In this document: positions 1-7,038 of the stretch, piece by piece
How positions within the stretch are numbered: the stretch's first letter is position 1
Layout: every line of letters begins with the position of its first letter
Origin: an uncultured Oscillospiraceae bacterium
GTDB lineage: Bacteria; Bacillota; Clostridia; Oscillospirales; Acutalibacteraceae
Length of the DNA: 10,201 nt
Reading direction: 5' to 3'
NCBI GenBank assembly: GCA_900552225.1
Contig: URYX01000049.1
Span: 1-10,201, forward strand
Program-made: the position numbers and the translations under genes
Notes under the pieces: model-generated
Databases searched by the model: none
Told to the model about the DNA's origin: nothing
Seen by the model: only the letters and a program-made list of their open reading frames with translations

Positions 1-234
1 ATAGCGCGTGGTGTTGACCACCATCGGCTGCAGATTCCGGTCGAGAATCTCGCCGCGCGTGGCATTGAGCGGCAGCTCGATCCGCGTGGACGCGGTGCGC
101 CGGGCGGCATAGGCGGGGCCGTCCACAATCTGAATCTGGAACAGCCGGAACACATAGACCGTAAATACCGCGGCCAGCGCCAGCAGGATGTACAGCGAGC
201 GCCGTCTGACCCGGCGTGTGATTTTTTCTTCCAT
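1..234 (-). CDS. mrdA: Penicillin-binding protein 2 (class B transpeptidase), N-terminal part only
   Basis: Only the first 78 codons lie in the window; the gene runs off the left edge. The predicted protein starts with a short basic cytoplasmic tail (MEEKITRRVRRRS), then one membrane segment at about residues 13-32, followed by the stretch RGEILDRN near residues 60-67. That stretch is the hallmark of the N-terminal dimerisation (pedestal) domain of high-molecular-weight class B penicillin-binding proteins. The serine transpeptidase domain would lie beyond the edge. In this family the enzyme cross-links peptidoglycan during side-wall elongation, working with RodA and MreBCD. The start at 234 has a good ribosome site, AAAGGAG at 244-250, 9 nt away. 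It follows mreD by 24 nt, so it is very likely the last visible cistron of the mreBCD operon. The symbol follows this context; pbpA-type naming would also fit, because the catalytic domain cannot be seen. Confidence 0.88.
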   Translation of the reverse strand, partial: MEEKITRRVRRRSLYILLALAAVFTVYVFRLFQIQIVDGPAYAARRTASTRIELPLNATRGEILDRNLQPMVVNTTRY

Positions 235-258
235 CGGAAGGCCCTCCTTTCCGGCGGG

Positions 259-807
259 TTACTGACGCTTGCGCAGCAGGCGGAATACCGCCCGTGTACC
301 CCAGTAAATCAGCGGCGCTGTCAGCAGAGTGTAGAGACAATCGGGCAGATAATAGGTGAGAAGAACCCAGAACGGGTGCTCCCGGCGAAACAGGACATAC
401 GTAATTCCCCAGGAAAACAGGGTGTAAAGCAGGGAGGCTCCGGCCGACAGCAGACACCCCGACCAGAAGTTGTTGCGCACCAGCAGCCAAGCCAGCAGAC
501 CGCATCCGCAACCGATGCACAGAAACAGCAGTCCGTACAGTCCGAGCAGCTTGCCGGCATAAATATCCCACAGGAATCCGGCAAAGGCTCCGGCCGCCGC
601 GCCGCCTCCGGGCCCGGTAAACAGCGCAATGCAGACCACTGCGGAAATCAGCGGCATCGGTCGGGCTCCGGCAATCTCGAAAAGGTGCGGCGTAAACTGC
701 AGCAGCGCCGCCGCACAGAGAAACAGCCCGTAAGCCGTCCAGCGCAGATAGCGCTTGCCGATCCAATCGATCGCACTGCGGGCGCGGACGGGATCCTTGT
801 GATTCAT
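259..807 (-). CDS. mreD: Rod shape-determining membrane protein MreD
   Basis: A 182-residue, very hydrophobic protein with about five to six predicted membrane segments (roughly residues 22-43, 50-67, 68-86, 90-110, 117-140, 147-172) and a basic C-terminus (RLLRKRQ). Length, hydrophobicity and position directly after mreC match MreD, the integral membrane partner of MreC and MreB in the rod complex that guides side-wall synthesis. MreD sequences are poorly conserved, so the call rests largely on context. The start at 807 overlaps the mreC stop as ATGA, pointing to translational coupling. A GGAGG site at 815-819 inside the end of mreC is 7 nt from the start. The segment around residues 66-80 (GPGGGAAAGAFAG, then FLWD) is the glycine/alanine-rich helix often seen in Bacillota MreD. 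Confidence 0.9.
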   Translation of the reverse strand: MNHKDPVRARSAIDWIGKRYLRWTAYGLFLCAAALLQFTPHLFEIAGARPMPLISAVVCIALFTGPGGGAAAGAFAGFLWDIYAGKLLGLYGLLFLCIGCGCGLLAWLLVRNNFWSGCLLSAGASLLYTLFSWGITYVLFRREHPFWVLLTYYLPDCLYTLLTAPLIYWGTRAVFRLLRKRQ

Positions 808-1631
808 CCGGCTCCCTCCGTTTTCTCAAACGAGGTGATGACAAACACGTTGCTGAGTGCATGGATATCCGCAAAGGGCCGGACAACGGCATATTTGCTC
901 AGTCCGTCCGACGCCGGGAAAATCTCCAGAATCTCTCCGATCAGCAGTCCCTCGGGATAGCTCCCGCCGTAGGTAACGACATAATCCCCCGCGGCCGCCG
1001 TGTCGCTGCGCTCCAGCTGGGTCAGCCGGAGCTGCCCGGCGCGGGCCAGCTCCACCGAGCCGGCGGTCAGCCCGTCCTCGCGGGTGCGGCTGTCATAGGC
1101 ACTGATCTGCACCTCCGGGTCCAGCAGCGTCCGTACATACGCATAATTGAGTCCCACCTCGGTGACCACGCCGCACAGCCCCTCCGGCGTAATCACCGCG
1201 CAGCCGACGGAAACATCCGAAAGCGTCCCGGCGTTGATGGTGAAATTCCCGTAAATATCCGAGGGGTCGGAGGCAATCACGCGGGCCGCCGTAAAGCGGT
1301 AGTCCGGATTCTGCTCCTTCAGCCCGAGAAAGCTCTTGTAAAAATCGTTCTGGCGGCGCAGCTCGTCCAGCTCCACCTGCTGCTCCCGCAGCGTGTTGAT
1401 CTGCGAGCGGAGCTGTTCGTTTTCCTCGGCAAGACGCGAAGAACTGCCGATGCCGGAAAACAGATTTTCGACGGCATTCACCACGGCGGTAAAGCCGTTC
1501 TGAATCGGCGTCAGAACCGCGCCGGTAATGGTGCCGACGTTGGTCGTGGCCGCGTAGATCATCATGCCGACAAAAAACGCCGCGACACCGCACAGCACCT
1601 TAAACAGCGTGCTTTTCAAAAAGTCCTTCAT
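804..1631 (-). CDS. mreC: Cell shape-determining protein MreC
   Basis: 275 residues from the chosen start. Residues 11-28 form one membrane-spanning segment after a short basic tail. Residues about 64-96 (starting SSRLAEENEQLRSQINTL) are a heptad-like coiled coil, the dimerisation region of MreC. The rest is the beta-rich extracytoplasmic domain, with typical features such as GVVTEVG and the C-terminal pattern VRPFADI. MreC is the periplasmic/extracellular scaffold that connects MreB and MreD to the PBP2-RodA synthase. The open frame reaches 1661, but the Met at 1631 is preferred because AAAGGAG (1639-1645) sits 7 nt before it and the upstream 10 residues add only a basic leader. The stop overlaps the mreD start (ATGA). 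The 133-nt gap to mreB holds two RNA hairpins, so expression may differ from that of mreB. Confidence 0.95.
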   Translation of the reverse strand: MKDFLKSTLFKVLCGVAAFFVGMMIYAATTNVGTITGAVLTPIQNGFTAVVNAVENLFSGIGSSSRLAEENEQLRSQINTLREQQVELDELRRQNDFYKSFLGLKEQNPDYRFTAARVIASDPSDIYGNFTINAGTLSDVSVGCAVITPEGLCGVVTEVGLNYAYVRTLLDPEVQISAYDSRTREDGLTAGSVELARAGQLRLTQLERSDTAAAGDYVVTYGGSYPEGLLIGEILEIFPASDGLSKYAVVRPFADIHALSNVFVITSFEKTEGAG

Positions 1632-1649
1632 ACGTCCTCTCCTTTCCGC

Positions 1650-1690
1650 GCAGAGCCGCACCCGCGGCTTTGGGAGGGCGGGTACTCTGC
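1650..1690 (-). other. Compound stem-loop just upstream of the mreC ribosome site
   Basis: Two nested perfect inverted repeats: outer arms GCAGAG/CTCTGC (1685-1690 with 1650-1655) and inner arms ACCCGC/GCGGGT (1678-1683 with 1660-1665), separated by a 1x4 internal loop and closed by a 12-nt loop. In the minus-strand transcript this stem ends 4 nt before the mreC AAAGGAG site. It has no T-run, so it is not a terminator. It could protect the 5' end of a processed mreCD message or tune mreC translation; that role is inference. Confidence 0.5.
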
Positions 1691-1699
1691 AAAGGCTTT

Positions 1700-1755
1700 A
1701 AAAAACGGCAGACCGCCTGCGCCGCTTCGGAGTCCATCGCAAGGTCTGCCGTTTT
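1700..1755 (-). terminator. Rho-independent-type terminator or attenuator after mreB
   Basis: A perfect 13-bp inverted repeat (1743-1755 pairing with 1702-1714; arm sequence AAAACGGCAGACC) is followed on the minus strand by six T residues at 1705-1700. It begins 9 nt after the mreB stop codon. The loop is 28 nt, longer than in a classic terminator, and the outermost pairs are A-T. The likely role is to end part of the mreB transcripts while some read through into mreC, mreD and PBP2. No clear separate mreC promoter is visible between this hairpin and mreC. Confidence 0.72.
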
Positions 1756-1764
1756 CTGCTGTTA

Positions 1765-2769
1765 TTACGCCCGGTTGGAGCGGAAGTTGCTGGTGGCACC
1801 GATATCGAGGCAGGCTCCGGTGCCGTTGACCACGCAGTCGAGCGGATTCTCCGCCACATGCACCGGCATACCGGTTTCGCGGGAAACCAGCGTATCCAGT
1901 CCGCGCAGCAGCGCACCGCCGCCGGTCAGCATGATACCGTTGTCGATGATATCGGCCGACAGCTCCGGCGGGGTGGTCTCCAGCGTGGAACGGATGGCAT
2001 CGACGATGGCGCTGACCGGATCGGCCAGTGCCTCGCGCACCTCCTCCGCCGTGATGGTGATGTTCTTCGGCAGACCGTCGAGCAGGTTGCGGCCCTTGAT
2101 TTCCATCGAGCCCTCACCCTCATACGGGAAGGCCGAGCCGATCTCGATCTTGACATTCTCCGCCGTCCGCTCACCGATCAGCAGGTTGTATTTCTTCTTG
2201 ATATACGAGATGATGGCCTCGTCAAAATCGTCGCCCGCGGTACGCACCGAGCAGGAGGCAACAATGTCACCGAGCGAGATGACTGCGACCTCCGACGTTC
2301 CGCCGCCGATATCCACCACCATGCAGCCGGCGGGATCGTTGACCGACAGACCGGCTCCGATGGCCGCCGCCATCGGCTCCTCAATGAGCTGTACCTCCTT
2401 GGCGCCGGCCTGACGCGCGGCATCCTCCACGGCGCGGCGCTCCACCTCGGTAACGCCCGAGGGAATGCAGACGATCAGGCGCGTGCGCTTGAAAAAGGTC
2501 GAACGCAGCGCCGTCTTGATGAAATAGCGCAGCATTTCGGCGGTCACCTCAAAGTCGGCAATCACGCCGTCCTTCAGGGGACGCACGGCGGAAATGGAGC
2601 CCGGGGTACGGCCGATCATGTCCTTGGCCTCCTGGCCGACGGCCAGAACCTCCGATTTTTTCACGTCCACCGCCACAACGGACGGCTCGCGCAGAACGAT
2701 TCCCTTCCCGTGCATATACACGAGCGTATTGGCTGTACCGAGGTCGATACCGATATCTCTGTTAAACAT
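1765..2769 (-). CDS. mreB: Rod shape-determining protein MreB (bacterial actin homologue)
   Basis: 334 residues, the usual MreB length. The actin-fold ATP-binding signatures are all visible: phosphate-1 GIDLGTANT at residues 7-15, phosphate-2 DIGGGTSEVAVI from D153, and the adenosine motif MLTGGGALLRG from M280. The conserved RPLKDGVIADFE segment is also present. MreB polymerises on the inner membrane and organises the elongation machinery (MreC, MreD, RodA, PBP2). The frame is open upstream to 2874, but the Met at 2769 is chosen because the family begins with this short leader before GIDLG and AAAGGA (2778-2783) lies 8 nt upstream. The gene ends in tandem stops (TAATAA). A terminator-like hairpin follows, and a promoter precedes it in the gap after maf. 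Confidence 0.97.
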   Translation of the reverse strand: MFNRDIGIDLGTANTLVYMHGKGIVLREPSVVAVDVKKSEVLAVGQEAKDMIGRTPGSISAVRPLKDGVIADFEVTAEMLRYFIKTALRSTFFKRTRLIVCIPSGVTEVERRAVEDAARQAGAKEVQLIEEPMAAAIGAGLSVNDPAGCMVVDIGGGTSEVAVISLGDIVASCSVRTAGDDFDEAIISYIKKKYNLLIGERTAENVKIEIGSAFPYEGEGSMEIKGRNLLDGLPKNITITAEEVREALADPVSAIVDAIRSTLETTPPELSADIIDNGIMLTGGGALLRGLDTLVSRETGMPVHVAENPLDCVVNGTGACLDIGATSNFRSNRA

Positions 2770-2845
2770 GAAAAACGTCCTTTCTGTCATTGCCTCATCG
2801 TCGTCCCGACCGATAACCGCCCCGGAACGGAATTTATACCACTTT

Positions 2846-2874
2846 ATTATATACGCTCGGCGAAAAATACACAA
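2846..2874 (-). promoter_or_regulatory. Predicted sigma-70-type promoter for mreB
   Basis: On the minus strand, a perfect -10 hexamer TATAAT (2851-2846) lies 17 nt from a weak -35, TTGTGT (2874-2869). Transcription would start near 2839, giving a leader of about 70 nt before mreB. The segment is clearly more AT-rich than the flanking coding DNA. A second possible extended -10 (TGGTATAAA) lies just downstream at about 2833-2841. The -35 matches the consensus at only three of six positions, so strength is uncertain. Confidence 0.55.
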
Positions 2875-2892
2875 TATCCTTTTTGGAATTTT

Positions 2893-3528
2893 TTATAAAT
2901 CTTTTGCGGCTGTTCTGCGGAGGTCCGCCGTCCCGTGGAGAAAATCCGTCAAAAACCGCCAAAGTCTTCCGGCCGGCAGGCCCATCACGGTAAAGAAATC
3001 CCCCGTCAGTCCGCGGATATACCGGCTGCCCCGGCCCTGAATCCCGTAGGCCCCGGCCTTGTCAAACGGCTCGCCGGTGGCAAGATAGTCCGCGATGTCC
3101 GCCTCCGTCATCGGGAAAAATGTGACAAGCGCGGCATCGGTAAAGCCGTCCTCACCCTCCGGCGTACACAGCCACACCCCGGTCAGCACCCGATGAGTCC
3201 GGCCGGACAGCAGCCGCAGCATAGCGGCCGCCTCCCCGGCGGAATGCGGCTTGCCGAGCGCGGCCGTTCCCGCTCCGTCGGGCGGCAGCACAACCGTATC
3301 CGCCCCGAGCACCCATCGCCCGGGGTACTGCGCCGAGACGGCGCGGGCCTTGCTCGCCGCCGTGCGCCGCACCGCCTCCTCGGGGGGCAGAGCGGAGTCG
3401 ATCGGGTCCTCCGTATCCGCGGGATGCACGGTAAACGGAATCCCGAGTGTCGTAAGAATTTCCCGCCGCCGCGGAGAGGCGGAGGCAAGAATCAGCGGAC
3501 TGCTGTCAGACAGGGCGGGAAGATGCAT
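2893..3528 (-). CDS. maf: Maf family nucleoside triphosphate pyrophosphatase
   Basis: 211 residues with the full Maf signature set: SASPRRREIL at residues 16-25 (phosphate-binding loop), SKARAV near 59-64, GADTVV at 75-80 with the likely catalytic Asp77, LGKP at 91-94, SGRTHRVLTGV further on, then DKAGAYGIQG and a GDFFTVMGLP motif. Maf proteins hydrolyse non-canonical or excess nucleotides (dTTP/UTP or modified forms) to monophosphate and pyrophosphate, and in Bacillota they influence division and septum formation. The YGIQG plus GDxxxVMGLP pattern suits the YhdE/B. subtilis Maf (dTTP/UTP) branch; substrate is inferred. Start 3528 is chosen over the more upstream Met at 3588 because AAGGAG (3538-3543) is 9 nt before it and the family begins just before the SASPRR loop. 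It overlaps the mfd end by 23 nt. Its location just before mreB recalls B. subtilis maf-radC-mreBCD, but radC is missing. Confidence 0.93.
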   Translation of the reverse strand: MHLPALSDSSPLILASASPRRREILTTLGIPFTVHPADTEDPIDSALPPEEAVRRTAASKARAVSAQYPGRWVLGADTVVLPPDGAGTAALGKPHSAGEAAAMLRLLSGRTHRVLTGVWLCTPEGEDGFTDAALVTFFPMTEADIADYLATGEPFDKAGAYGIQGRGSRYIRGLTGDFFTVMGLPAGRLWRFLTDFLHGTADLRRTAAKDL

Positions 3529-6500
3529 CGTTTGAGTCTCCTTCCGGGGGAGCGCACAGAATTTCCAGCGCCTCCCGCAGTGTGTCAAGCTGGGTCAGTC
3601 CCGGCTTGATTTTGACCTGAAAATACGGCTTTTTGCCGGCGGAAATCAACACACGTCCCGGCATGCCGAGCGTCAGCCGGCGCCCGCCCTCCATGTGCAG
3701 CGTGTTCTGCATCAGCAGCAGGCTGTCCTGCTGCTGCCGCACCTCGCAGATGCCGGCCTCCGCCGCCATGCTGCGCAGCAGCGCCACGTCAATCAGTCCC
3801 TGTACGGCGGCCGGCGGCTCGCCGTAGCGGTCGAGCAGCTCGTCGTAGACATCGAGCGAATCCTCGTGCGTGCGGATGTCCGCAATACGGCGGTACATCT
3901 CGATCCGCTGGTCGGAGGCGGCAATATAGCTCTCGGGAATGTGCGCCGGAACGGGCAGATCGATCAGGCACTCCGCCTCCCGCTGCGACGGACCGGCCCC
4001 CTTCTGCTCGGCCACGGCCTCTCCGAGCAGCCGGAGGTACAAATCGTAGCCGACCGCCTCCATATGCCCGTGCTGCTGCGCGCCGAGCAGATTGCCCGCG
4101 CCGCGGATCTCCATGTCCCGCATGGCAATGCGGAAGCCCGCTCCGAATTCGGTGAATTCCCGCATGGCCTCCAGCCGCTTGGCGGACACCTCGGTCAGCA
4201 CCTTGCCGCGCACGAAGGTCAGATAGGCGTAAGCCCGGCGCGACGAGCGCCCGACCCGCCCGCGCAGCTGATGCAGCTGCGACAGGCCGAAGTGATCGGC
4301 GTTTTCGATAATCAGGGTGTTGACGTTCGGAATATCCACGCCCGTCTCAATAATGGTGGTGCAGATAAGCAGATCAATCTCCTGCTCCATGACCTGCCGC
4401 CAGATCTCCGACAGCTCCTCCTCGGTCATCTTGCCGTGGGCAAAGCCGACACGGGCCTCCGGAATGCGCAGCTGCCATCCCGCGGCCACCCGCTCGATAT
4501 CCTCCACGCGGTTGTGGAGGTAGTAAACCTGGCCGCCGCGCCGCAGCTCACGCCGGATGGCGTCGGCCAGGATGCCGTTGTCGTGCTCGAGGACATAGGT
4601 CTGCACCGGGTGGCGATCCTGCGGGGCCTCCTCGATGATGGACATATCGCGGATGCCGCTCATCGCCATATTGAGGGTGCGCGGGATCGGCGTGGCGGAC
4701 AGGGTCAGCACATCGACATTCGGCGCCAGCTCCTTGATGCGTTCCTTCTGCGCAACGCCGAAGCGCTGCTCCTCGTCAATAATAAACAGGCCGAGATTGT
4801 GGAATTTCACGTCCTTGGACAGCATCCGGTGCGTCCCGACCACAATATCCACCTCTCCGTGGCGCAGCCGCTCGATGGTCTGCTCCTGCTGCTTCGGCGT
4901 GCGGAAGCGGGAGAGCATCTCGATGGTCACCGGAAAGCTCTCGAACCGCTTCAGCAGTGTGTTGTAATGCTGCAGGGCAAGGATGGTAGTCGGCACAAGC
5001 AGTACACACTGCTTGCCCTGCGAAACACATTTGAAGGCGGCGCGGAGCGCCACCTCCGTCTTGCCGAAGCCGACGTCGCCGCACAGCAGACGGTCCATCG
5101 GAACGGGACGCTCCATATCGTGCTTGATCTCCTCCGCGCAGCGGAGCTGATCGTCGGTCTCCTCATATTCAAACCGCCGCTCAAAATCGTACTGCCATTC
5201 CTCGTCCGGCCCGAAGGCAAAGCCGGGGGCCGCCATCCGCTTCGCATAAAGCGCAATGAGCTCCTTGGCAATGTCGCGCACCGCGGTGCGCACCCGCGCC
5301 TTGGTTTTCTGCCATTCCTGCCCGCCGAGCCTGTGCAGGCGGACGGAGGTCTCCTCGCCGGCTCCGATGTATTTGGACACCAGATCCAGCTGCGTGACCG
5401 GCACGTACAGCGTGTCTCCCTTGTCGTACTGCAGCTTGAGGTAATCCTTGGTAACCCCCTGCACCGTCAGCGCATGGATTCCCTGATACAGCCCGATGCC
5501 GTGCGCCGCGTGAACCACGTAATCGCCCGGCTGCAGCTCGGACAGACTGTGAATTTCACCGCCCTTGTAGCCGATGTTGCGCTTTTTGCGGCGCCTACGA
5601 GCATTGGCGCGCCCGTGTGTAATGACGGCAAAGCCGGCGTCCGGGAACTCCGTGCCGGCCGAAAGCCCGCCGCACAGCACCGTCACATGCCGCGGTGTCA
5701 GCGCGGCGGGAGAGGGAGCATACAGCGCCGGAATCCCGGCCTTTGTCAGATCCTCCGCCAGCGTGACCGCGTTTTTCTCCTCCGACCCGCACAGCACCGC
5801 GCACGCCGTGCCCTGTGCTCGCAGCGCGGACAGGTCCTCACAGAGCAGGTCAAGTCCCCCGGACCAGACCGGAAGCTGCCGCGCGGTGACGGAGATCAGG
5901 GTGCGCAGCTTCAGATCGTTCCCCGTGCGCGCAAACATATCCATCAGAATGCCGCGCCGCTCCAGCAGCCGGGTCATCTCGTGCCAGTCCAGCTGACAGT
6001 GACAGAGCTCGCGGCAGATTTCGCCGCTTTCGAGCAGGCTCTCCACCTCCTGCTCCACCTGCCATTCGGCGGCGCGCAGCCGCTCCTTGGCCTTGCCCGG
6101 CTCGGACAGCAGGATCAGCGCATCCGGCAGATAGTCAAACAGGGAGGCAAGGTTCGGATAGAGCAGTGAAAGGTACTTGTCGCTGTCCGGCAGCCGCCCT
6201 CCGGCCCGCAGTCTCGCCGCGTCGCGGCGCAGGGCCTCGCGTGCCGCCGCGCTGCGCCCCCCGGGTCTCGCCGCCAGCTGCTCCATGCGGTCGGCCAAGG
6301 CCGCCGGGTCGAGTATCAGCCGCTCGGCGGCGGGCGGGATGGAGACGCCGTCCGTCGCGTCCGTGCGGCGCTGCGTGGTCAGGTCAAAATAGGACACCGT
6401 GTCCACCGTATTGCCCCACAGCTCGATACGCACCGGCTGCGGGCACGCCGCGGGATACACGTCCACAATGCCGCCGCGCACCGAAAACTGCCCCGGCCCC

Positions 6501-7000
6501 TCAATCTGGGCACAGCGCTCATAGCCGGCCCGTACCAGCTCGGCCGGCAGGTCCGCCGTCGGCAGCGGGCAGCCCGCCCGCAGCTCGATGGTGCATTCCA
6601 GCAGCAGATCGGGAGGCAGCGTAAACTGCGCGGCGGCATCGATGCACGCCACCACACACCCCTGCTCCCCCTCGGCCAGCCGGGCCAGCACCCCCAGACG
6701 CTGCTGCTCGTATTCGCGGGAGGCCGATTCCGCCTCCCGCAGGGAAATTTCCTTGGCGGGATAGACCATGGCCCCGGTGCCGAGCGCCTGCAGATCCTCC
6801 GCCACCCGGTAGGCCTCGGCCTCGTCCCCGGTCAGAAACAGCAGCCTACGGCCGGTGCTCTCCGCCAGCGCGTGGGCGTAAAACACCTTGTGAATATGCC
6901 CGAGCCCGGTCACGGCCGCCGGCAGCGCACCGCCTCCGATCGCCTGCAGCAGCTCGCGGAAGGTGTCGGATTGCTTCAGACTCTGTGTAAAAATACTCAT
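3506..7000 (-). CDS. mfd: Transcription-repair coupling factor Mfd
   Basis: 1164 residues, the normal full length. In order: a UvrB-like N-terminal region (about 20-350, with GQFSVRGGIVDVYP), a basic linker (R468-R474), the RNA polymerase-interacting domain (from about 485; PGDYVVHAAHGIGLYQG from P491), then the superfamily 2 translocase. Visible helicase motifs are Walker A GDVGFGKT (641-648, K647), Walker B-type DEEQ (742-745), SATPIPRTL (from S768) and motif VI QLRGRVGR (911-918). The TRG-like segment with EIRGAGNLLG and a C-terminal domain follow. Mfd removes RNA polymerase stalled at DNA damage and recruits UvrA for nucleotide excision repair. Start 7000 has AAAGGA (7011-7016) 10 nt upstream. 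It sits 37 nt after pth and overlaps maf, so it is probably co-transcribed with both. No frameshift or lost catalytic residue is seen. Confidence 0.98.
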   Translation of the reverse strand: MSIFTQSLKQSDTFRELLQAIGGGALPAAVTGLGHIHKVFYAHALAESTGRRLLFLTGDEAEAYRVAEDLQALGTGAMVYPAKEISLREAESASREYEQQRLGVLARLAEGEQGCVVACIDAAAQFTLPPDLLLECTIELRAGCPLPTADLPAELVRAGYERCAQIEGPGQFSVRGGIVDVYPAACPQPVRIELWGNTVDTVSYFDLTTQRRTDATDGVSIPPAAERLILDPAALADRMEQLAARPGGRSAAAREALRRDAARLRAGGRLPDSDKYLSLLYPNLASLFDYLPDALILLSEPGKAKERLRAAEWQVEQEVESLLESGEICRELCHCQLDWHEMTRLLERRGILMDMFARTGNDLKLRTLISVTARQLPVWSGGLDLLCEDLSALRAQGTACAVLCGSEEKNAVTLAEDLTKAGIPALYAPSPAALTPRHVTVLCGGLSAGTEFPDAGFAVITHGRANARRRRKKRNIGYKGGEIHSLSELQPGDYVVHAAHGIGLYQGIHALTVQGVTKDYLKLQYDKGDTLYVPVTQLDLVSKYIGAGEETSVRLHRLGGQEWQKTKARVRTAVRDIAKELIALYAKRMAAPGFAFGPDEEWQYDFERRFEYEETDDQLRCAEEIKHDMERPVPMDRLLCGDVGFGKTEVALRAAFKCVSQGKQCVLLVPTTILALQHYNTLLKRFESFPVTIEMLSRFRTPKQQEQTIERLRHGEVDIVVGTHRMLSKDVKFHNLGLFIIDEEQRFGVAQKERIKELAPNVDVLTLSATPIPRTLNMAMSGIRDMSIIEEAPQDRHPVQTYVLEHDNGILADAIRRELRRGGQVYYLHNRVEDIERVAAGWQLRIPEARVGFAHGKMTEEELSEIWRQVMEQEIDLLICTTIIETGVDIPNVNTLIIENADHFGLSQLHQLRGRVGRSSRRAYAYLTFVRGKVLTEVSAKRLEAMREFTEFGAGFRIAMRDMEIRGAGNLLGAQQHGHMEAVGYDLYLRLLGEAVAEQKGAGPSQREAECLIDLPVPAHIPESYIAASDQRIEMYRRIADIRTHEDSLDVYDELLDRYGEPPAAVQGLIDVALLRSMAAEAGICEVRQQQDSLLLMQNTLHMEGGRRLTLGMPGRVLISAGKKPYFQVKIKPGLTQLDTLREALEILCAPPEGDSNDASSRPV

Positions 7001-7019
7001 GTTGTCTCGATCCTTTCGC

Positions 7020-7038
7020 AGGGCGCCTGCCGCGCCCT
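7020..7038 (-). other. Intercistronic stem-loop between pth and mfd
   Basis: A perfect 7-bp inverted repeat (arms AGGGCGC and GCGCCCT) with a 5-nt loop begins at the pth stop codon and ends 4 nt before the mfd AAAGGA site. It is very GC-rich but has no T-run, so it should not terminate. It may stabilise the upstream message or modulate mfd translation; this is inference. Confidence 0.45.

Noticed and set aside
2770..2874. A 35-residue N-terminal extension of MreB
   Set aside because: It would run through the promoter and leader region, while the family start and an AAAGGA site point to the Met at 2769.
861..2898. Plus-strand frames opposite mreC and mreB (861-1829 and 1858-2898)
   Set aside because: Both are shadows of well-conserved minus-strand genes, with biased composition (many Arg, Gly and His) and no start signals.
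3695..6169. An 824-codon open frame on the plus strand inside mfd
   Set aside because: It is antisense to the conserved helicase and RNA polymerase-binding regions of mfd. Its low-complexity Arg/Gln/His/Leu composition and the lack of a ribosome site mark it as a shadow.
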